The position numbers and the translations under genes were made by a program. A DNA stretch of 64,000 bases, taken from Ligustrum vulgare. Taxonomy: Eukaryota > Streptophyta > Magnoliopsida > Lamiales > Oleaceae. How positions within the stretch are numbered: position 1 is the stretch's first letter; every line of letters starts with the position of its first letter. The stretch is taken from NCBI GenBank assembly GCA_963555705.1, contig OY743180.1, positions 34,318,129 through 34,382,128 of the forward strand, given 5' to 3'. Below, piece after piece: positions 1-9,323 of the stretch. Under the pieces are notes generated by a model. It did no database searches. It was not told the origin of the DNA and saw only the letters and a list, made by a program, of their open reading frames with translations.

Positions 1-18
1 ATTCTTCTAAGAGGCGTT

Positions 19-28
19 AAAGGGAGAA
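19..28 (+). repeat. First AAAGGGAGAA box of the monomer
   Basis: Each monomer has the decamer AAAGGGAGAA twice: here and at 261-270, 242 bp apart in this monomer. Both copies are followed by an ATG within a few bases. They are among the few G-rich purine tracts in an array of about 19 % G+C. Left-hand L-B copies have TTAGAGGGAGAA here, and a few monomers are changed (AAAGGAAGAA at 5496, 9324 and 10012; AAAGCGAGAA at 23418 and 31030; AAGGGAAATT at 52792 and 55181). Whether the two boxes are an ancient internal duplication or a pair of binding sites cannot be decided here. Confidence 0.6.
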
Positions 29-66
29 TGTTTTTTAATATATTACCCTCAAACCTTTTTCTTTTT

Positions 67-104
67 AATAAATTCGTATTAACCGTTAGTTTTAATTAAT
101 ATAC
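67..104 (+). repeat. Near-invariant monomer core with TTAATTAA palindrome
   Basis: This 38-bp stretch contains AATTCGTATTAACCGTTAG and the 8-bp palindrome TTAATTAA at 92-99. It is the same in nearly all monomers of every class. The exceptions seen are GTATAAACC (monomers at 6539, 7231, 10367 and 11058), TTAACAGTT (42816 and 46297), GTTTTGATTAA (1386) and the TAATTTACG allele of L-B at its 3' edge. It separates the box from the central segment, so it is the interval in which L-A hybrids must have recombined. Its invariance could reflect homogenisation, a protein-binding site, or both. Confidence 0.7.
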
Positions 105-226
105 ATTTTTCAATATTTATTTATTTTTATTTTCTTATTCTAAATAAAAGTATTTTTCAAATATATATAATCAAAAACTCTTCAATTTCTCACTAAAAAA
201 TCTTTTAAATAAAATAAAAAACACTG

Positions 227-306
227 TTATAATTTGTGATTTCTGATACTTTCTTCAATCAAAGGGAGAAAAAAAATGAGGACTTCTTGAATTAATTTTT
301 TTCATT
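227..306 (+). repeat. Near-invariant 3' core of the monomer
   Basis: This 80-bp stretch includes TTATAATTTGTGATTTCTG, CTTTCTTCAATCAAAGGGAG, ATGAGGACTTCTTG and AATTAATTTTTTTCATTC. It is shared by all classes with few exceptions: TTTCCG in b tails, TTTTTGATAC in five left-hand L-B copies, TTTGTGATAC in a group near 33-40 kb, TAATTAGTG in a b sub-lineage, and AATTTCTTTCATTC in the L-A/b monomers between 22.7 and 39.7 kb. Together with 67-104 it makes up most of the conserved part of the unit. Confidence 0.75.
261..270 (+). repeat. Second AAAGGGAGAA box of the monomer
   Basis: This is the partner of the box at 19-28, followed here by a run of A and then ATGAGGACTTCTTG. It is almost invariant. 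Exceptions seen are CAAATGGAG in the monomers starting at 6184, 10012 and 62396, and AAAGGGAAAAAAAAATG near 55777-55790. The distance from this box to the first box of the next monomer is about 95 bp, so the two boxes are unevenly spaced along the array. Confidence 0.6.
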
Positions 307-335
307 CATATAACAAATTTTTTTTTTAAATGAAA
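300..335 (+). other. Short dyad near the monomer 3' end
   Basis: TTTCATT at 300-306 is the reverse complement of AATGAAA at 329-335, with a 22-bp loop that contains the T-tract. The pairing is extended by one base in monomers with GAATGAAAC at the end. It is lost or weakened in monomers ending AATTTAAC or AAGTAAAC. With this base composition short dyads are expected by chance, so it is recorded as seen and no role is claimed. Confidence 0.35.
318..327 (+). repeat. Length-variable poly-T tract at the monomer 3' end
   Basis: Each monomer has a T run here that varies from about 8 to 15 between copies (T10 in this one). It is longest in monomers ending CACATGATAA or AATTTAAC and shortest (T8-T9) after CGTATAAC. 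The run lengths account for most of the 1-3 bp differences between otherwise matching monomers. Replication slippage or sequencing and assembly error at homopolymers could both contribute. Confidence 0.8.
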
Positions 336-337
336 CA

Positions 338-673
338 ATTCTTCTAAGAGGCGTTAAAGGGAGAATGTTTTTTAATATATTACCCTCAAACCTTTTTCTT
401 TTTAATAAATTCGTATTAACCGTTAGTTTTAATTAATATACATTTTTCAATATTTATTTATTTTTATTTTCTTATTCTAAATAAAAGTGTTTTTCAAATA
501 TATATAATCTAAACTCTTCAATTTCTCGTTGGAAATTTTTTTAAATAAAATAAAAAACACTGTTATAATTTGTGATTTCTGATACTTTCTTCAATCAAAG
601 GGAGAAGAAAAAATGAGGACTTCTTGAATTAATTTTTTTCATTCGTATAACAATTTTTTTTTTTAATTTAACA
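338..673 (+). repeat. Reference S-A monomer with d tail
   Basis: The d subclass of S-A has a tail TCGTTGGAAAT followed by T-rich sequence, and always a G in the central segment (AAAAGTGTTTTTC where other monomers have AAAAGTATTTTTC). Sixteen copies were seen, starting at 338, 2414, 3778, 4805, 8635, 12462, 22030, 24462, 26875, 29643, 32074, 35895, 38664, 58258, 59974 and 63087. Those at 22030 and 29643 share an extra TTTTGTCGTTGG change and sit at equivalent positions of a 7.61-kb repeat. Most d monomers end CGTATAACAA with a T8-T9 run and are followed by an L monomer. This particular copy ends AATTTAAC instead. Confidence 0.85.
526..534 (+). other. TCGTTGGAA, partial CENP-B-box-like string in d tails
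   Basis: The d tail contains TCGTTGGAA, which equals nine consecutive bases of the left part of the mammalian CENP-B box (consensus TTCGTTGGAA followed by a CGGG half). Here the base before TCG is C rather than T, and the CGGG half is replaced by T-rich sequence. The required second half is therefore absent and binding is not supported. The string occurs in the sixteen d monomers only. The neighbouring c tail has TCGTTGAAA, so a single-step origin by drift is enough to explain it. Confidence 0.25.
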
Positions 674-734
674 ATTCTTCTAAGAGGCCTTAGAGGGAGA
701 ATGTTTTTTAATATAGTACCCTCAAACCTTTTTC

Positions 735-755
735 CGAGTATTTTACCATCGCATC
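735..755 (+). repeat. 21-bp box that distinguishes L from S monomers
   Basis: This segment begins CGAGTATTTT and ends CATCGCATC. It lies between CCTTTTTC and TTTTTAAT. S monomers have the two T-runs joined directly as CTTTTTCTTTTT, with one C between, so the difference is a clean 21-bp insertion or deletion with a single C at each edge. It is present in about 85 of the 186 monomers and is one of the least A+T-rich parts of the array. A one-T-shorter allele (GAGTATTTACC) marks the monomers starting at 15878, 21677, 24109, 29291, 31721, 35542, 38311, 48351, 57904 and 59620. Confidence 0.88.
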
Positions 756-1029
756 TTTTTAATAAATTCGTATTAACCGTTAGTTTTAATTAATATACGT
801 TTTTAAAGTTTATTCTTTTTATTTTCTAGTTCTAAATATAAATATTTTTCAAGTATATATAATCAAAAACTCTTCAATTTCTCACTAAAAAATCTTTTAA
901 ATAAAATAAAAAACACTGTTATAATTTGTGATTTTTGATACTTTCTTCAATCAAAGGGAGAAAAAAAATGAGGACTTCTTGAATTAATTTTTTTCATTCA
1001 TACAACAATTTTTTTTTTTAAATGAAACA

Positions 1030-1385
1030 ATTCTTCTAAGAGGCCTTAAAGGGAGAATGTTTTTTAATATAGTACCCTCAAACCTTTTTCCGAGTATTTT
1101 ACCATCGCATCTTTTTAATAAATTCGTATTAACCGTTAGTTTTAATTAATATACATTTTTCAATATTTATTTATTTTTATTTTCTTATTCTAAATAAAAG
1201 TATTTTTCAAATATATATAATCTAAACTCTTCAATTTCTCGTTGAAATTTTTTTTAAATAAAATAAAAAACACTGTTATAATTTGTGATTTCTGATACTT
1301 TCTTCAATCAAAGGGAGAAAAAAAAATGAGGACTTCTTGAATTAATTTTTTTCATTCGTATAACAATTTTTTTTTAAATGAAACA
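1030..1385 (+). repeat. Reference L-A (hybrid-type) monomer
   Basis: L-A monomers combine the 21-bp box of L-B with the A central segment of S-A. Copies start at 1030, 5140, 7587, 11414, 22726, 25157, 27570, 30337, 32769, 36590, 39358, 41435, 41791, 43175, 44915, 45271, 60659, 61015 and 63780 (partial). The simplest origin is exchange between an L-B and an S-A monomer inside the invariant segment that separates the box from the central segment (equivalent to bases 67-104 of the first monomer). They carry several different tails (a d-like TCGTTGAAATT, b or c), so this exchange happened more than once, or later exchanges changed the tails. Confidence 0.82.
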
Positions 1386-2748
1386 ATTCTTCTAAGAGTC
1401 CTTAAAGGGAGAATGTTTTTTAATATAGTACCCTCAAACCTTTTTCCGAGTATTTTACCATCGCATCTTTTTAATAAATTCGTATTAACCGTTAGTTTTG
1501 ATTAATATACGTTTTTAAAGTTTATTCTTTTTATTTTCTAGTTCTAAATATAAATATTTTTCAAGTATATATAATCAAAAACTCTTCAATTTCTCACTAA
1601 AAAATCTTTTAAATAAAATAAAAAACACTGTTATAATTTGTGATTTCTGATACTTTCTTCAATCAAAGGGAGAAAAAAAATGAGGACTTCTTGAATTAAT
1701 TTTTTTCATTCATATGACCATTTTTTTTTTAATGAAACAATTCTTCTAAGAGGACTTAAAGGGAGAATGTTTTTTAATATATTACTCTCAAACCTTTTTC
1801 TTTTTAATAAATTCGTATTAACCGTTAGTTTTAATTAATATACATTTTTCAATATTTATTTATTTTTATTTTCTTATTCTAAATAAAAGTATTTTTCAAA
1901 TATATATAATCAAAAACTCTTCAATTTCTCACTAAAAAATCTTTTAAATAAAATAAAAAACACTGTTATAATTTGTGATTTCTGATACTTTCTTCAATCA
2001 AAGGGAGAAAAAAAATGAGGACTTCTTGAATTAATTTTTTTCATTCATATAACAAATTTTTTTTTTAAATGAAACAATTCTTCTAAGAGGCGTTAAAGGG
2101 AGAATGTTTTTTAATATATTACCCTCAAACCTTTTTCTTTTTAATAAATTCGTATTAACCGTTAGTTTTAATTAATATACATTTTTCAATATTTATTTAT
2201 TTTTATTTTCTTATTCTAAATAAAAGTATTTTTCAAATATATATAATCAAAAACTCTTCAATTTCTCACTAAAAAATCTTTTAAATAAAATAAAAAACAC
2301 TGTTATAATTTGTGATTTCTGATACTTTCTTCAATCAAAGGGAGAAAAAAAATGAGGACTTCTTGAATTAATTTTTTTCATTCATATAACAAATTTTTTT
2401 TTTAAATGAAACAATTCTTCTAAGAGGCGTTAAAGGGAGAATGTTTTTTAATATATTACCCTCAAACCTTTTTCTTTTTAATAAATTCGTATTAACCGTT
2501 AGTTTTAATTAATATACATTTTTCAATATTTATTTATTTTTATTTTCTTATTCTAAATAAAAGTGTTTTTCAAATATATATAATCTAAACTCTTCAATTT
2601 CTCGTTGGAAATTTTTTTAAATAAAATAAAAAACACTGTTATAATTTGTGATTTCTGATACTTTCTTCAATCAAAGGGAGAAGAAAAAATGAGGACTTCT
2701 TGAATTAATTTTTTTCATTCGTATAACAATTTTTTTTTAAATGAAACA
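1386..2748 (+). repeat. Four-monomer higher-order unit, copy 1 (1,363 bp)
   Basis: Monomers start at 1386 (L-B with AGAGTCCTT start, ends CATATGACCA), 1740 (S-A a, AGAGGACTT start), 2077 (S-A a, AGAGGCGTT) and 2414 (S-A d). The same order of types and 3' ends follows at 2749-4112. It ends with CGTATAAC in a d monomer, which is followed by another AGAGTCCTT L-B monomer, closing the period. Confidence 0.88.
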
Positions 2749-4112
2749 ATTCTTCTAAGAGTCCTTAAAGGGAGAATGTTTTTTAATATAGTACCCTCAA
2801 ACCTTTTTCCGAGTATTTTACCATCGCATCTTTTTAATAAATTCGTATTAACCGTTAGTTTTAATTAATATACGTTTTTAAAGTTTATTCTTTTTATTTT
2901 CTAGTTCTAAATATAAATATTTTTCAAGTATATATAATCAAAAACTCTTCAATTTCTCACTAAAAAATCTTTTAAATAAAATAAAAAACACTGTTATAAT
3001 TTGTGATTTCTGATACTTTCTTCAATCAAAGGGAGAAAAAAAATGAGGACTTCTTGAATTAATTTTTTTCATTCATATGACCATTTTTTTTTTTAATGAA
3101 ACAATTCTTCTAAGAGGACTTAAAGGGAGAATGTTTTTTAATATATTACTCTCAAACCTTTTTCTTTTTAATAAATTCGTATTAACCGTTAGTTTTAATT
3201 AATATACATTTTTCAATATTTATTTATTTTTATTTTCTTATTCTAAATAAAAGTATTTTTCAAATATATATAATCAAAAACTCTTCAATTTCTCACTAAA
3301 AAATCTTTTAAATAAAATAAAAAACACTGTTATAATTTGTGATTTCTGATACTTTCTTCAATCAAAGGGAGAAAAAAAATGAGGACTTCTTGAATTAATT
3401 TTTTTCATTCATATAACAAATTTTTTTTTTAAATGAAACAATTCTTCTAAGAGGCGTTAAAGGGAGAATGTTTTTTAATATATTACCCTCAAACCTTTTT
3501 CTTTTTAATAAATTCGTATTAACCGTTAGTTTTAATTAATATACATTTTTCAATATTTATTTATTTTTATTTTCTTATTCTAAATAAAAGTATTTTTCAA
3601 ATATATATAATCAAAAACTCTTCAATTTCTCACTAAAAAATCTTTTAAATAAAATAAAAAACACTGTTATAATTTGTGATTTCTGATACTTTCTTCAATC
3701 AAAGGGAGAAAAAAAATGAGGACTTCTTGAATTAATTTTTTTCATTCATATAACAAATTTTTTTTTTAAATGAAACAATTCTTCTAAGAGGCGTTAAAGG
3801 GAGAATGTTTTTTAATATATTACCCTCAAACCTTTTTCTTTTTAATAAATTCGTATTAACCGTTAGTTTTAATTAATATACATTTTTCAATATTTATTTA
3901 TTTTTATTTTCTTATTCTAAATAAAAGTGTTTTTCAAATATATATAATCTAAACTCTTCAATTTCTCGTTGGAAATTTTTTTAAATAAAATAAAAAACAC
4001 TGTTATAATTTGTGATTTCTGATACTTTCTTCAATCAAAGGGAGAAAAAAAAATGAGGACTTCTTGAATTAATTTTTTTCATACGTATAACAATTTTTTT
4101 TTAAATGAAACA
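2749..4112 (+). repeat. Four-monomer higher-order unit, copy 2 (1,364 bp)
   Basis: Monomers start at 2749, 3104, 3441 and 3778, matching the copy at 1386-2748 one for one at an offset of about 1,363 bp. The last monomer differs at its end (CATACGTATAAC instead of CATTCGTATAAC) and is followed by an AGAGGCCTT L-B monomer with CACATC. The exchange that ended this copy therefore lies close to 4080-4130. Confidence 0.88.
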
Positions 4113-5139
4113 ATTCTTCTAAGAGGCCTTAAAGGGAGAATGTTTTTTAATATAGTACCCTCAAACCTTTTTCCGAGTATTTTACCATCACATCTTTTTA
4201 ATAAATTCGTATTAACCGTTAGTTTTAATTAATTTACGTTTTTAAAGTTTTTTCTTTTTATTTTCTAGTTCTAAATATAAATATTTTTCAAGTATATATA
4301 ATCAAAAACTCTTCAATTTCTCACTAAAAAATCTTTTATATAAAATAAAAAACACTGTTATAATTTGTGATTTCTGATACTTTCTTCAATCAAAGGGAGA
4401 AAAAAAATGAGGACTTCTTGAATTAATTTTTTTCATTCATATGACCATTTTTTTTTTTAATGAAACAATTCTTCTAAGAGGACTTAAAGGGAGAATGTTT
4501 TTTAATATATTACTCTCAAACTTTTTTCTTTTTAATAAATTCGTATTAACCGTTAGTTTTAATTAATATACATTTTTCAATATTTATTTATTTTTATTTT
4601 CTTATTCTAAATAAAAGTATTTTTCAAATATATATAATCAAAAACTCTTCAATTTCTCACTAAAAAATCTTTTAAATAAAATAAAAAACACTGTTATAAT
4701 TTGTGATTTCTGATACTTTCTTCAATCAAAGGGAGAAAAAAAATGAGGACTTCTTGAATTAATTTTTTTCATTCATATAACAAATTTTTTTTTTAAATGA
4801 AACAATTCTTCTAAGAGGCGTTAAAGGGAGAATGTTTTTTAATATATTACCCTCAAACCTTTTTCTTTTTAATAAATTCGTATTAACCGTTAGTTTTAAT
4901 TAATATACATTTTTCAATATTTATTTATTTTTATTTTCTTATTCTAAATAAAAGTGTTTTTCAAATATATATAATCTAAACTCTTCAATTTCTCGTTGGA
5001 AATTTTTTTAAATAAAATAAAAAACACTGTTATAATTTGTGATTTCTGATACTTTCTTCAATCAAAGGGAGAAAAAAAAATGAGGACTTCTTGAATTAAT
5101 TTTTTTCATACGTATAACAATTTTTTTTTAAATGAAACA
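4113..5139 (+). repeat. Truncated unit of the same type (three monomers)
   Basis: Monomers start at 4113 (L-B, CACATC, TAATTTACG, TTTTATATAAAAT), 4468 (S-A a) and 4805 (S-A d, CATACGTATAAC). The order equals the four-monomer unit minus its second a-type S-A monomer. The distinctive TTTTATATAAAAT of the first monomer is seen again in the monomers at 8970 and 12797, which follow d monomers of the same CATACGTATAAC type. This shows that these three places share a recent ancestor. Confidence 0.8.
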
Positions 5140-5495
5140 ATTCTTCTAAGAGGCCTTAAAGGGAGAATGTTTTTTAATATAGTACCCTCAAACCTTTTTC
5201 CGAGTATTTTACCATCACATCTTTTTAATAAATTCGTATTAACCGTTAGTTTTAATTAATATACATTTTTCAATATTTATTTATTTTTATTTTCTTATTC
5301 TAAATAAAAGTATTTTTCAAATATATATAATCTAAACTCTTCAATTTCTCGTTGAAATTTTTTTTAAATAAAATAAAAAACACTGTTATAATTTGTGATT
5401 TCTGATACTTTCTTCAATCAAAGGGAGAAAAAAAAATGAGGACTTCTTGAATTAATTTTTTTCATTCGTATAACAATTTTTTTTTAAATGAAACA
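5140..5495 (+). repeat. Chimeric L-A monomer joining two blocks
   Basis: Its 5' part matches the L-B monomer after other CATACGTATAAC d monomers (box allele CACATC). Its 3' part matches the L-A monomers at 1030, 7587 and 11414 (A segment, TCGTTGAAATT tail, CGTATAAC end, followed by an AGAGTCC monomer). The switch lies between the CACATC allele at 5215-5220 and the A-type central segment that starts near 5262. It is a likely crossover point between the four-monomer and the 11-monomer blocks. Confidence 0.7.
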
Positions 5496-8400
5496 ATTCT
5501 TCTAAGAGTCCTTAAAGGAAGAATGTTTTTTAATATAGTACCCTCAAACCTTTTTCCGAGTATTTTACCATCGCATCTTTTTAATAAATTCGTATTAACC
5601 GTTAGTTTTAATTAATATACGTTTTTAAAGTTTTTTCTTTTTATTTTCTAGTTCTAAATATAAATATTTTTCAAGTATATATAATCAAAAACTCTTCAAT
5701 TTCTCACTAAAAAATCTTTTAAATAAAATAAAAAACACTGTTATAATTTGTGATTTCTGATACTTTCTTCAATCAAAGGGAGAAAAAAAATGAGGACTTC
5801 TTGAATTAATTTTTTTCATTCATATGACCATTTTTTTTTTTAATGAAACAATTCTTCTAAGAGGACTTAAAGGGAGAATGTTTTTTAATATATTACCCTC
5901 AAACCTTTTTCTTTTTAATAAATTCGTATTAACCGTTAGTTTTAATTAATATACATTTTTCAATATTTATTTATTTTTATTTTCTTATTCTAAATAAAAG
6001 TATTTTTCAAATATATATAATCTAAACTCTTCAATTTCTAGTTGAAAAAACTTTTAAATAAAATAAACAACTCTGTTATAATTTGTGATTTCCGATACTT
6101 TCTTCAATCAAAGGGAGAAAAAAAATGAGGACTTCTTGAATTAATTTTTTTCATTCATATGACAATTTTTTTTAAATGAAACAATTCTTCTAAGAGGCCT
6201 TAAAGGGAGAATGTTTTTTAATATAGTACCCCCAAACTTTTTTCCGAGTATTTTACCATCGCATCTTTTTAATAAATTCGTATTAACCGTTAGTTTTAAT
6301 TAATTTACGTTTTTAAAGTTTTTTCTTTTTATTTTCTAGTTCTAAATATAAATATTTTTCAAGTATATATAATCAAAAACTCTTCAATTTCTCACTAAAA
6401 AATCTTTTAAATAAAATAAAAAACACTGTTATAATTTGTGATTTCTGATACTTTCTTCAATCAAATGGAGAAAAAAAATGAGGACTTCTTGAATTAATTT
6501 TTTTCATTCATATGACAATTTTTTTTTTTAATTTAACAATTCTTCTAAGAGGCCTTAGAGGGAGAATGTTTTTTAATATAGTACCCTCAAACCTTTTTCC
6601 GAGTATTTTACCATCACATCTTTTTAATAAATTCGTATAAACCGTTAGTTTTAATTAATATACGTTTTTAAAGTTTTTTCTTTTTATTTTCTAGTTCTAA
6701 ATATAAATATTTTTCAAGTATATATAATCAAAAACTCTTCAATTTCTCACTAAAAAATCTTTTAAATAAAATAAAAAACACTGTTATAATTTGTGATTTT
6801 TGATACTTTCTTCAATCAAAGGGAGAAAAAAAATGAGGACTTCTTGAATTAATTTTTTTCATTCATATGACAATTTTTTTTTTTAAATGAAACAATTCTT
6901 CGAAGAGGCCTTAAAGGGAGAATGTTTTTTAATATATTACCCTCAAACCTTTTTCTTTTTAATAAATTCGTATTAACCGTTAGTTTTAATTAATATAAAT
7001 TTTCAATATTTATTTATTTTTATTTTCTTATTCTAAATAAAAGTATTTTTCAAATATATATAATCTAAACTCTTCAATTTCTCGTTGAAAAATCTTTCAA
7101 ATAAAATAAACAACTCTGTTATAATTTGTGATTTCTGATACTTTCTTCAATCAAAGGGAGAAAAAAAAATGAGGACTTCTTGAATTAATTTTTTTCATTC
7201 ATATGACAATTTTTTTTTTTTAATTTAACAATTCTTCTAAGAGGCCTTAGAGGGAGAATGTTTTTTAATATAGTACCCTCAAACCTTTTTCCGAGTATTT
7301 TACCATCGCATCTTTTTAATAAATTCGTATAAACCGTTAGTTTTAATTAATATACGTTTTTAAAGTTTTTTCTTTTTATTTTCTAGTTCTAAATATAAAT
7401 ATTTTTCAAGTATATATAATCAAAAACTCTTCAATTTCTCACTAAAAAATCTTTTAAATAAAATAAAAAACACTGTTATAATTTGTGATTTTTGATACTT
7501 TCTTCAATCAAAGGGAGAAAAAAAATGAGGACTTCTTGAATTAATTTTTTTCATTCATACAACAATTTTTTTTTTTAAATGAAACAATTCTTCTAAGAGG
7601 CCTTAAAGGGAGAATGTTTTTTAATATAGTACCCTCAAACCTTTTTCCGAGTATTTTACCATCGCATCTTTTTAATAAATTCGTATTAACCGTTAGTTTT
7701 AATTAATATACATTTTTCAATATTTATTTATTTTTATTTTCTTATTCTAAATAAAAGTATTTTTCAAATATATATAATCTAAACTCTTCAATTTCTCGTT
7801 GAAATTTTTTTTAAATAAAATAAAAAACACTGTTATAATTTGTGATTTCTGATACTTTCTTCAATCAAAGGGAGAAAAAAAAATGAGGACTTCTTGAATT
7901 AATTTTTTTCATTCGTATAACAATTTTTTTTTAAATGAAACAATTCTTCTAAGAGTCCTTAAAGGGAGAATGTTTTTTAATATAGTACCCTCAAACCTTT
8001 TTCCGAGTATTTTACCATCGCATCTTTTTAATAAATTCGTATTAACCGTTAGTTTTAATTAATATACGTTTTTAAAGTTTATTCTTTTTATTTTCTAGTT
8101 CTAAATATAAATATTTTTCAAGTATATATAATCAAAAACTCTTCAATTTCTCACTAAAAAATCTTTTAAATAAAATAAAAAACACTGTTATAATTTGTGA
8201 TTTCTGATACTTTCTTCAATCAAAGGGAGAAAAAAAATGAGGACTTCTTGAATTAATTTTTTTCATTCATATGACCATTTTTTTTTTTAATGAAACAATT
8301 CTTCTAAGAGGACTTAAAGGGAGAATGTTTTTTAATATATTACTCTCAAACCTTTTTCTTTTTAATAAATTCGTATTAACCGTTAGTTTTAATTAATATA

Positions 8401-9323
8401 CATTTTTCAATATTTATTTATTTTTATTTTCTTATTCTAAATAAAAGTATTTTTCAAATATATATAATCAAAAACTCTTCAATTTCTCACTAAAAAATCT
8501 TTTAAATAAAATAAAAAACACTGTTATAATTTGTGATTTCTGATACTTTCTTCAATCAAAGGGAGAAAAAAAATGAGGACTTCTTGAATTAATTTTTTTC
8601 ATTCATATAACAATTTTTTTTTTTAAATGAAACAATTCTTCTAAGAGGCGTTAAAGGGAGAATGTTTTTTAATATATTACCCTCAAACCTTTTTCTTTTT
8701 AATAAATTCGTATTAACCGTTAGTTTTAATTAATATACATTTTTCAATATTTATTTATTTTTATTTTCTTATTCTAAATAAAAGTGTTTTTCAAATATAT
8801 ATAATCTAAACTCTTCAATTTCTCGTTGGAAATTTTTTTAAATAAAATAAAAAACACTGTTATAATTTGTGATTTCTGATACTTTCTTCAATCAAAGGGA
8901 GAAAAAAAAATGAGGACTTCTTGAATTAATTTTTTTCATACGTATAACAATTTTTTTTTAAATGAAACAATTCTTCTAAGAGGCCTTAAAGGGAGAATGT
9001 TTTTTAATATAGTACCCTCAAACCTTTTTCCGAGTATTTTACCATCACATCTTTTTAATAAATTCGTATTAACCGTTAGTTTTAATTAATTTACGTTTTT
9101 AAAGTTTTTTCTTTTTATTTTCTAGTTCTAAATATAAATATTTTTCAAGTATATATAATCAAAAACTCTTCAATTTCTCACTAAAAAATCTTTTATATAA
9201 AATAAAAAACACTGTTATAATTTGTGATTTCTGATACTTTCTTCAATCAAAGGGAGAAAAAAAATGAGGACTTCTTGAATTAATTTTTTTCATTCGTATA
9301 ACAATTTTTTTTTAAATGAAACA
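5496..9323 (+). repeat. 11-monomer higher-order unit, copy 1 (3,828 bp)
   Basis: Monomers start at 5496, 5851, 6184, 6539, 6895, 7231, 7587, 7943, 8298, 8635 and 8970. Rare markers shared with copy 2 at the same places are AAAGGAAGAA in the first monomer, CAAATGGAG in the third, GTATAAACC in the fourth and sixth, TTCGAAGAGG at the start of the fifth, CATACAAC at the end of the sixth, and TTTTATATAAAAT in the eleventh. The offset to copy 2 is 3,827-3,828 bp throughout. A difference is AGTACCCCCAAAC in the third monomer here. Confidence 0.9.

Larger units (their letters stand above)
1..337 (+). repeat. Reference S-A monomer with a tail (337 bp)
   Basis: This is the most abundant class (S-A, about 101 of 186). 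Its parts are: start motif at 1-14; first AAAGGGAGAA box at 19-28; a CTTTTTCTTTTT junction near 55-66 where the 21-bp box of L monomers is absent; an almost invariant core at 67-104 with the palindrome TTAATTAA at 92-99; A-type central segment at 101-172 (CAATATTTATT, then ATAAAAGTATT); diagnostic a tail at 190-226 (TCACTAAAAAATC, then AAACACTG); an almost invariant 3' core at 227-306 with the second AAAGGGAGAA box at 261-270; and a variable 3' end with CATATAACAAA, a T10 tract (318-327) and AAATGAAAC. This 3' end is always followed by a monomer beginning AGAGGCGTT. Confidence 0.9.
1..1385 (+). repeat. Left-edge monomers 1-4
   Basis: Monomers start at 1 (S-A a), 338 (S-A d), 674 (L-B with TTAGAGG start, TTTTTGATAC and CATACAAC end) and 1030 (L-A with TCGTTGAAATT tail and CGTATAAC end). 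The 1-673 pair matches the last two members of the four-monomer unit to the right. The 674-1385 pair matches the pairs at 7231-7942 and 11058-11769 in the 11-monomer unit, and is followed by the same AGAGTCCTT L-B monomer. The left edge therefore mixes both neighbouring repeat types and continues beyond the window. Confidence 0.75.

Noticed and set aside
92..99. TTAATTAA palindrome as a replication origin or attachment site
   Set aside because: It is present in nearly every monomer and is an ordinary short palindrome in A+T-rich DNA. There is no origin-specific context.
161..170. TATATATAAT as a promoter TATA box, once per monomer
   Set aside because: With about 80 % A+T such strings are expected, and no transcript, initiator or reading frame is associated. 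Satellite transcription is possible but cannot be shown from this.
261..290. Shine-Dalgarno-like GGGAG, A-run, then ATG AGG ACT TCT TGA in every monomer, looking like a ribosome-binding site with a start codon
   Set aside because: The frame closes after four codons, the context is a eukaryotic-type satellite, and one copy (near 32704) has lost the ATG without other change. It is a by-product of the conserved repeat sequence.
318..330. Poly-T runs as transcription terminators
   Set aside because: There is no G+C-rich stem before them and no transcription unit. They are length-variable homopolymers within the satellite.
735..755. The 21-bp box as a mobile insertion
   Set aside because: It has no inverted ends and no target duplication beyond a single C. 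A simple insertion or deletion between the flanking T-runs explains it.
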